Positions 59,140-64,000 of a DNA stretch of 64,000 bases are shown here, piece after piece; positions within the stretch are counted from its first letter, which is position 1, and each line of letters begins with the position of its first letter. The DNA comes from Arthrobacter sp. V1I7 (GTDB lineage: Bacteria > Actinomycetota > Actinomycetes > Actinomycetales > Micrococcaceae): positions 496,001 through 560,000 of the forward strand of contig NZ_JAUSYS010000001.1 of assembly GCF_030817015.1 (NCBI RefSeq), written 5' to 3'. The notes under the pieces are model-generated. The model was not told the origin of the DNA, searched no databases, and worked only from the letters and a program-made list of their open reading frames with translations. The position numbers were made by a program, and so were the translations under genes.

Positions 59140-60210
59140 CTAGAGAAGGTTCAGTTCCCGCAGGCCTTTCGCCAGGCCTGCGCCGTCGGGAGAGTAAAAC
59201 CACGGAACGGACGAACCGCTGTGGTCGCCGGATTCCGAGTGTCCGCCTGCCAGCACGGCTTCGCCGGCCGAGAGCTGGCGGATGCCGATGGCGGCCACGC
59301 GGTCCCCGTGCTGCTGGGCGAACTGCGAGTAGATCGCTTCGTCGTGCTGGCCGTTATCCCCGAAAAGCAGCCAGCGCATGTTCGGGAACTCTTTCGCCAG
59401 CAGTTCCAGGTTCCGGCGCTTGTGCTCCTGGCCGCTGCGGAACCAGCGGTCGTTGGTCAGGCCCCAGTCTGTGAGCAGCAGGGCGCCCGGCGGGTACATG
59501 TTGCGGGTGATGAAGCGAGCCAGGGTGGGAGCCGCATTCCACGGCCCGGTGGACAGGTAGATCACGGGCGCCTCCGGATGCTTCACCAGGAGACGGTCCA
59601 TCAGCACCGCCATGCCGGGCGTCGCCATCCGGGCACGTTCGTTCAGGACGAAGGTGTTCCACAGCGCAAGGAAGGGCCGGGGGAGCGCCGTGACCATGAT
59701 CGTGTCGTCGATGTCCGAGACGATCCCCAGCTCGGTGTCCGGAGAAATGACGAAGATCTCCGACTTCACCGGCTCGGTTCCTTCGGCGCGCAGTTCCGCC
59801 GTGTGCCAGCCGGGAGCGAGGGACACCTGGATGACCGTGTCCACCAGCCCGCCGCGGTCCGCGTGCACCAGGGCGGTGACGCCGCCGATTTCGATTTCCA
59901 CTTCGGTGAACTGGATCGGCACGCTCGTGAACGCCCGCCAGCCCCGGACATTCTGGTTGCCGTTCTGGGCTGCCTGCTCCGCCGGGCTGCCGGGCTTCGG
60001 CTTGCTTGTGAGCACGACCCGCCCGATGACGCGGACCCAGCTGGTGGAACCGTACCCCTGGTATGCGACGGTCTGCGGAATGAAGTGCCAGCGCCTGGCC
60101 GCCTTCAGCCACAGCCCGTTGACGGTGTCCGAAAACCGGTGGGCGAAGCGGAAGACCTTGTTCCCGGACACCGACGGTTGCTGGGGTGAGTGCTGCGACG
60201 CCAATTCCAT
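59140..60210 (-). CDS. App1-family phosphatase-domain protein (DUF2183)
   Basis: The 356-residue protein has the App1/DUF2183 catalytic domain, with the HAD-like DxDxT motif in GIVSDIDDTIMVTALPRPFL (about 165-184), VIYLSTGPWNAAPTLARFI and LLFGDNGQHDEAIY. In yeast App1 is a phosphatidate phosphatase; the bacterial substrate is unknown. The N-terminal 150 residues form a beta-rich domain (VRVIGRVVLTSKPKPG). The ATG at 60210 is taken because the conserved region begins soon after; the spacing to GGAGG is very short. It is 25 bp downstream of the DUF72 gene. Confidence 0.8.
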   Translation of the reverse strand: MELASQHSPQQPSVSGNKVFRFAHRFSDTVNGLWLKAARRWHFIPQTVAYQGYGSTSWVRVIGRVVLTSKPKPGSPAEQAAQNGNQNVRGWRAFTSVPIQFTEVEIEIGGVTALVHADRGGLVDTVIQVSLAPGWHTAELRAEGTEPVKSEIFVISPDTELGIVSDIDDTIMVTALPRPFLALWNTFVLNERARMATPGMAVLMDRLLVKHPEAPVIYLSTGPWNAAPTLARFITRNMYPPGALLLTDWGLTNDRWFRSGQEHKRRNLELLAKEFPNMRWLLFGDNGQHDEAIYSQFAQQHGDRVAAIGIRQLSAGEAVLAGGHSESGDHSGSSVPWFYSPDGAGLAKGLRELNLL

Positions 60211-60235
60211 GCCTCCACTCTCCCACAGCCGCCGG

Positions 60236-61003
60236 CTATTCAAACGGACTGCGTCCGGCGGAACTGCCGCTTGGGGCCCCGTCCAACAGCCACCGCAGCG
60301 TAAGGGCATTGCGCACGGCGTTGCCGCCGCCGTCGTTGTTGAAATACACAAAGACGTCCTTTCCGGTGGCCCGCCATTCCCCGATCCGGTCCGCCCACCA
60401 GCGCAGTTCGTCGTCCGAATACGACCCGCCATAGAGGTGCTCGCGGTCCGGTCCGTGCAGCCGGACGTAGACGAACGGTGCGGTGGCGCGGAGGATACAG
60501 GGAAGCCCGGCGCCGCTCATGACACAATAGGCGGCACCGTGCCGTTCCAACAGGGCATAGACCTCGGGGTGGTCCCAGCTGGGGTGGCGGAACTCGACGC
60601 TGACGCGGATCCAGGCCGGCAGCGCCGCGAGGAAATACCCCAGCCGGGCGTCGTCGCGCGCGAAATCCGGCGGCAGCTGGACCAGCAGCACGGCCCGCTT
60701 GTCGCCCAGCTCATGCCAGCAGCGGATGATCCGCTCCACCCAGACCTCGGGGGAGGAGAGCTTCTTGCCGTGGGTCAGGCCGCGCGGGGCCTTCACCGAC
60801 AGGAGGAATCCCGCCGGCAACCGGCGGCGCCAGCTCGCGAAGGAAACGTCCCGCGGCCAACGGTAGAAGCTGGCGTTCAGCTCCACCGTCGTGAAGCGGG
60901 CCGCATAGTGGGCCAGCCGGTCCCGCGCCGGCAGCCCAGGCGGGTAGAGCACGTGTTCCCAGTGGTCGTAGCTCCAACCGGAAGTGCCGATCTGCAGCGT
61001 CAC
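60236..61003 (-). CDS. DUF72-family protein (YecE-like)
   Basis: The 255-residue protein has the DUF72 TIM-barrel pattern: IGTSGWSYDHWEHVLYPPGL (about 5-24), TVELNASFYRWP, FLLSVKAPRGLTH and the later VSVEFRHPSWDHPEVYALLE and FVYFNNDGGGNAVRNAL. The function is unknown. It starts with GTG at 61003 and is divergent from the GH15 gene. It is probably cotranscribed with the App1-like gene. Confidence 0.87.
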   Translation of the reverse strand: MTLQIGTSGWSYDHWEHVLYPPGLPARDRLAHYAARFTTVELNASFYRWPRDVSFASWRRRLPAGFLLSVKAPRGLTHGKKLSSPEVWVERIIRCWHELGDKRAVLLVQLPPDFARDDARLGYFLAALPAWIRVSVEFRHPSWDHPEVYALLERHGAAYCVMSGAGLPCILRATAPFVYVRLHGPDREHLYGGSYSDDELRWWADRIGEWRATGKDVFVYFNNDGGGNAVRNALTLRWLLDGAPSGSSAGRSPFE

Positions 61004-61139
61004 CCTGTCCCCGCCTCCGTTCCTGCGCCCGCTGGGATCCGAGGCGCCCCGGACTGCTCCCGGCCCCGGCTGTCCGGGACTGGGGTCCAGCCCCCTTGGA
61101 TCCTAGTCTCGGGCAGAGGCGTGTGGCACTGTAAGTCTT

Positions 61140-62933
61140 ATGGCCCGCATCGAGGATTATGCAATGGTCGGAGATCTGCACACCGCGGCCCTGATCAGCA
61201 CGGAAGGATCCATCGACTGGCTGTGCCTGCCGCGCTTCGATTCGCCGGCCTGCTTCAATGCGCTGGTGGACACCCCGGAGGCGGGGCGTTGGCTCCTGGC
61301 CCCGGAGGGCGGCGGCGAATGCACCAGGCGGCACTACCGCAGGGGAACGCTGATCCTGGAAACCGAGTGGGAGACACCCACCGGCAAGGTCAGGGTCATC
61401 GACTTCATGCCGCCGCGCGATGCGGTAGCGGACATCGTGCGGATCGTGGTGGGGGTCCGCGGTGCTGTCCGGATGCGCGGCGAGCTGACCCTGCGTTTCG
61501 ACTACGGTCACATCGTCCCCTGGGTCCGCCATGACGAACACGGGATCCACGCCGTCGCCGGACCCGACGCCGCCTACCTCGTGACGGACGCGCCGCTGCG
61601 GGGCGAGCGGATGCAAACGATCAGCGAGTTCACCGTCCAGGCCGGGGATCGGGTGCCGTTCGTGCTGACCTGGACGCCGAGCCACCTGTACCGCCCCCGT
61701 GCCGTGGACCCCGAGAAGGTCCTCGCCTCCACCGAGTCCTTCTGGCAAGAGTGGTCCGCCCGGTGCACCGTCACCGGCCCCTACCGGAAGGCCGTCCAGC
61801 GCTCGCTGATCATCCTGAAGGCCCTGACGTTCGCTCCGACCGGCGGGATCGTGGCCGCCGTGACCACCTCGCTGCCGGAGGAACTGGGGGGCATCCGCAA
61901 TTGGGACTACCGCTTCTGCTGGCTCCGCGACGCCACCCTCACGCTCCAGGCGCTGCTGGCAGCCGGCTACACGGAGGAGGCCGCCTCGTGGCGGGACTGG
62001 CTGCTCCGGGCCGTGGCCGGAGACCCGGCGGACCTGCAGATCATGTACGGCATCCACGGCGAGCGCCGGCTGCCGGAAATGGAACTTCCCTGGTTGCGGG
62101 GCTACGAGGGCTCTTTTCCGGTGCGGATCGGAAACGGCGCGGCCGCGCAGCTGCAGCTGGATGTCTGGGGCGAGGTTCTGGACTGCCTGTCGCTGACGAG
62201 GAACTCGCTGCTGGAGCACACGGACGAATCCTGGGATGTCCAGGTGGCGCTGATGGAGCATCTGGAAAAGGCCTGGACCTGGCCGGACAACGGACTCTGG
62301 GAGATGCGCGGACCGAGACGGCACTTCACCCATTCGAAGGTCATGGCCTGGGTCGCCGCGGACCGCATGGTCAAGGGCGTCCGGGACTTCGGACTGGCAG
62401 GCCCGGCCGACCGCTGGGAGGAACTGCGGGACACCATCCGCGCCGAGGTGATGGAAAAAGGCTTCGACGCCGAACGCAACACCTTCGTGCAGTCCTACGG
62501 GAGCCCGGAACTGGACGCCAGCCTGCTGCTCATCCCCCGGGTGGGATTCCTGCCGCCGGATGACCCGCGGGTGATCGGAACAATCGACGCCGTGCAGCGC
62601 GAGCTCACGCACGACGGTTTCCTGATCCGTTACAAGCCAGCAGAAAGCGACGACGGCCTGCCGGGCGGGGAGGGCGTGTTTCTTGCGTGTTCGTTCTGGT
62701 TGGTCGAGGCCCTGCTGGGGGCGGGCCGGCATCACGAGGCCAGGAAGCTGTTCGAGCGGCTGCTGGCGCTGCGCAACGACGTCGGGCTCCTCAGCGAGGA
62801 ATGGAGCGTTGAGGACGGCCGGCAGCTCGGGAACACCCCGCAGGCGTTCAGCCACTTTGCCCTCGTGCTGAGCGCCCTCGAACTGCATGAAGACGCCGTG
62901 CACCGCAGCGACACCCCGCTCGCGGGCGGTTGA
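61140..62933 (+). CDS. Glycoside hydrolase family 15 protein (glucoamylase/trehalase-like)
   Basis: The 597-residue protein has an N-terminal beta-domain beginning MARIEDYAMVGDLHTAALIS and GSIDWLCLPRFDSPACFNAL, and an (alpha/alpha)6 barrel with the GH15 signature IRNWDYRFCWLRDATLTLQA (about 252-271), WRDWLLRA and the C-terminal catalytic glutamate region GLLSEEWSVEDGRQLGN (about 552-568). Actinobacterial proteins of this group include trehalases, so trehalose is a likely substrate; alpha-glucans are the alternative. No signal peptide is present. The HAD gene follows after 150 bp. Confidence 0.88.
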   Translation: MARIEDYAMVGDLHTAALISTEGSIDWLCLPRFDSPACFNALVDTPEAGRWLLAPEGGGECTRRHYRRGTLILETEWETPTGKVRVIDFMPPRDAVADIVRIVVGVRGAVRMRGELTLRFDYGHIVPWVRHDEHGIHAVAGPDAAYLVTDAPLRGERMQTISEFTVQAGDRVPFVLTWTPSHLYRPRAVDPEKVLASTESFWQEWSARCTVTGPYRKAVQRSLIILKALTFAPTGGIVAAVTTSLPEELGGIRNWDYRFCWLRDATLTLQALLAAGYTEEAASWRDWLLRAVAGDPADLQIMYGIHGERRLPEMELPWLRGYEGSFPVRIGNGAAAQLQLDVWGEVLDCLSLTRNSLLEHTDESWDVQVALMEHLEKAWTWPDNGLWEMRGPRRHFTHSKVMAWVAADRMVKGVRDFGLAGPADRWEELRDTIRAEVMEKGFDAERNTFVQSYGSPELDASLLLIPRVGFLPPDDPRVIGTIDAVQRELTHDGFLIRYKPAESDDGLPGGEGVFLACSFWLVEALLGAGRHHEARKLFERLLALRNDVGLLSEEWSVEDGRQLGNTPQAFSHFALVLSALELHEDAVHRSDTPLAGG

Positions 62934-63083
62934 CGCGTTGTCGAGCTTCAATGCCAATGACCTGGAGAGGGCCCAACGTGGGGAAGAGGATGTAGGAGAG
63001 TGCGATGGCTGGATATTTCGGGCTCGTGGACGCGCCCGACGGCGGATACCCGCGTCGGGCGCTCGCGGCTGGAAGGAGGGCAC

Positions 63084-63818
63084 GTGCACGCAACTGATCC
63101 CGCCGCAGACGGCCAGCCACAACACGGCGGCCGGCGCAGAGCGGCGGTACTATTCGACGTCGACGGCACCCTGGTCGATTCGTCCTACATCCACACCCTG
63201 GCCTGGTGGCAGGCCTTCCGGCAGGCGGGCCACGACGTTCCGATGGCCCGCATTCACCGCTCGGTCGGGATGGGCGGGGACAGGATCGTCGACAGCCTGC
63301 TCCCGTCCGACCGGGATGCCTCCGAGGACAGCACGATCTTGGCCTCGCACGCGGCGGTGTTCGCCACCTTCTGGCCCGCCCTGCGTCCCTTGGAGGGCGC
63401 CAAGGAGCTGCTCGCGCAGTGCCATGAAAGCGGCCTCGCCGTCGCCCTGGCTTCCTCGGCCCGGGAGCGCGACCTTGAGGCCCTTCGGGCCACCATCGCG
63501 GCGGACGCCTTCATCGACGCGGCCACAAGCTCCAGCGACGCGAAGGAGAGCAAGCCCGCCCCCGATATCATCGTCGCGGCACTGAAAGCCCTCGGCGTGC
63601 AGGCTTCGGATGCCGTCTATGTGGGCGACGCCGTCTGGGACATCTACGCGGCCGGGAAGCTCGATATTCCGGCGATCGGATTGACCTGCGGCGGCACGAG
63701 TGAATCGGAACTGCGCGAAGCCGGCGCTGTTGAGATCTACGCCACCCCCCGGGTGCTGCTGGAGAATCTCGCTTCCAGCGCGATCGGGAAACTCAGCGCC
63801 CGCCTGCAGCAGCCCTGA
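63084..63818 (+). CDS. HAD-superfamily phosphatase (phosphoglycolate/beta-phosphoglucomutase-like)
   Basis: The 244-residue protein has the four HAD motifs: AVLFDVDGTLVDSSYIHTLA (motif I, with the Asp nucleophile), VALASSARERD (motif II serine), the lysine in DAKESKPAPDIIVAALKAL (motif III) and VYVGDAVWDIYAAGKLDI (motif IV). The cap domain is of the C1 helical type. Substrate is unknown; a sugar phosphate is likely. The GTG at 63084 is selected because GGAAGGAGG precedes it closely. Confidence 0.85.
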   Translation: MHATDPAADGQPQHGGRRRAAVLFDVDGTLVDSSYIHTLAWWQAFRQAGHDVPMARIHRSVGMGGDRIVDSLLPSDRDASEDSTILASHAAVFATFWPALRPLEGAKELLAQCHESGLAVALASSARERDLEALRATIAADAFIDAATSSSDAKESKPAPDIIVAALKALGVQASDAVYVGDAVWDIYAAGKLDIPAIGLTCGGTSESELREAGAVEIYATPRVLLENLASSAIGKLSARLQQP

Positions 63819-63834
63819 CCAACGGCTCCTGGCG

Positions 63835-64000
63835 CTACGGGCGACCGGGAAACTTCCGCCACATCCTGACGAAGTCCGCTTCCGCGCCGGCTGCCAGGCT
63901 TTCCTCCCTGGCATGCAGCCGGCCGAAGCTGAAACCGCTCCCGCCGGTGGGCAGGGACCGCAGGCCCAGCTCGGCCAGCAGGGTCCGGGACATCACGGTG
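63835..64000 (-). CDS. Partial gene, C-terminal 54 codons
   Basis: The end of a minus-strand gene enters at the right edge. The visible peptide includes MSRTLLAELGLRSLPTGGSG, FSFGRLHAREESLA and FVRMWRKFPGRP before the stop codon at 63835. The codon pattern looks real (strong GC at third positions), but the piece is too short to recognise a family. It is convergent with the HAD gene. Confidence 0.45.
   Translation of the reverse strand, partial: TVMSRTLLAELGLRSLPTGGSGFSFGRLHAREESLAAGAEADFVRMWRKFPGRP

Noticed and set aside
60711..63125. 800-codon minus-strand open frame opposite the GH15 gene
   Set aside because: No recognisable domain; it is an antisense shadow of GH15 and part of the DUF72 gene.
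1..64000. CRISPR arrays, prophage, insertion sequences, tRNA or rRNA genes
   Set aside because: I looked for regularly spaced repeats, transposase or integrase motifs and tRNA-like cloverleafs and saw none that I could support.

Overview
The window is about 64 kb of GC-rich, gene-dense actinobacterial DNA. Codons favour G or C at the third position, GTG and TTG starts are frequent, ATGA start/stop overlaps are common, and two genes look leaderless. The family mix (cyanide-insensitive cytochrome bd, DUF2630, DUF6221, CsbD, YegP, an ABC sugar importer without its own ATPase, many IclR/GntR/DeoR-controlled sugar-acid operons) suggests a soil or plant-associated member of the Micrococcaceae such as Arthrobacter or Pseudarthrobacter. 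That placement is inference from gene content; no rRNA or tRNA gene is visible to confirm it.

Layout. 0-7 kb: a leaderless ArsR regulator with an SRPBCC protein, a DedA membrane protein, a DeoR regulator divergent from galT-galK, relics of a LacI regulator and an SDR, csbD and an LssY-like membrane protein. 7-10 kb: cydAB, a bd-type quinol oxidase. 10-15 kb: a minus-strand L-rhamnonate operon (IclR regulator, MFS transporter, zinc dehydrogenase, rhamnonate dehydratase, FAH-family hydrolase), which fits the non-phosphorylated diketo route to pyruvate and lactate. 15.6-24.1 kb: a ten-gene operon of unknown substrate (MHS transporter, MBL-fold hydrolase, SDR, two beta-hydroxyacid dehydrogenases, cupin, two carboxymuconolactone-decarboxylase-like proteins, GntR regulator, Ldh2-like protein). 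24.2-32 kb: DUF1992, a FadR-type regulator and a six-gene operon whose families match D-apionate breakdown through L-erythrulose to D-erythrose 4-phosphate. 32-43.4 kb: an ammonium channel, two frameshifted genes (S8 protease and AI-2E transporter) and mostly housekeeping or stress-type single genes. 43.5-52 kb: a GntR-controlled sugar-acid ABC importer with D-galactonate dehydratase, KDPG/KDPGal-type aldolase, KDG kinase and a mannonate/gluconate dehydratase. 52-64 kb: a SigF-like sigma factor, a gene-poor stretch, PAP2, an HspR-like regulator with Hsp20, GH1 beta-glucosidase, App1-like protein, DUF72, GH15 and a HAD phosphatase.

The common theme is uptake and breakdown of plant-cell-wall sugars and sugar acids (galactose, rhamnonate, apionate, galactonate/mannonate). 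Each pathway sits beside its own regulator, and for most of them a palindromic candidate operator can be seen in the promoter. The best candidates for new biology are the 15.6-24.1 kb operon, whose substrate I cannot assign and which contains two proteins lacking the usual catalytic residues of their families, and the apionate operon, which is served by an MFS carrier. A perfect hairpin with the same core sequence recurs three times at gene ends and looks like a family of terminators.
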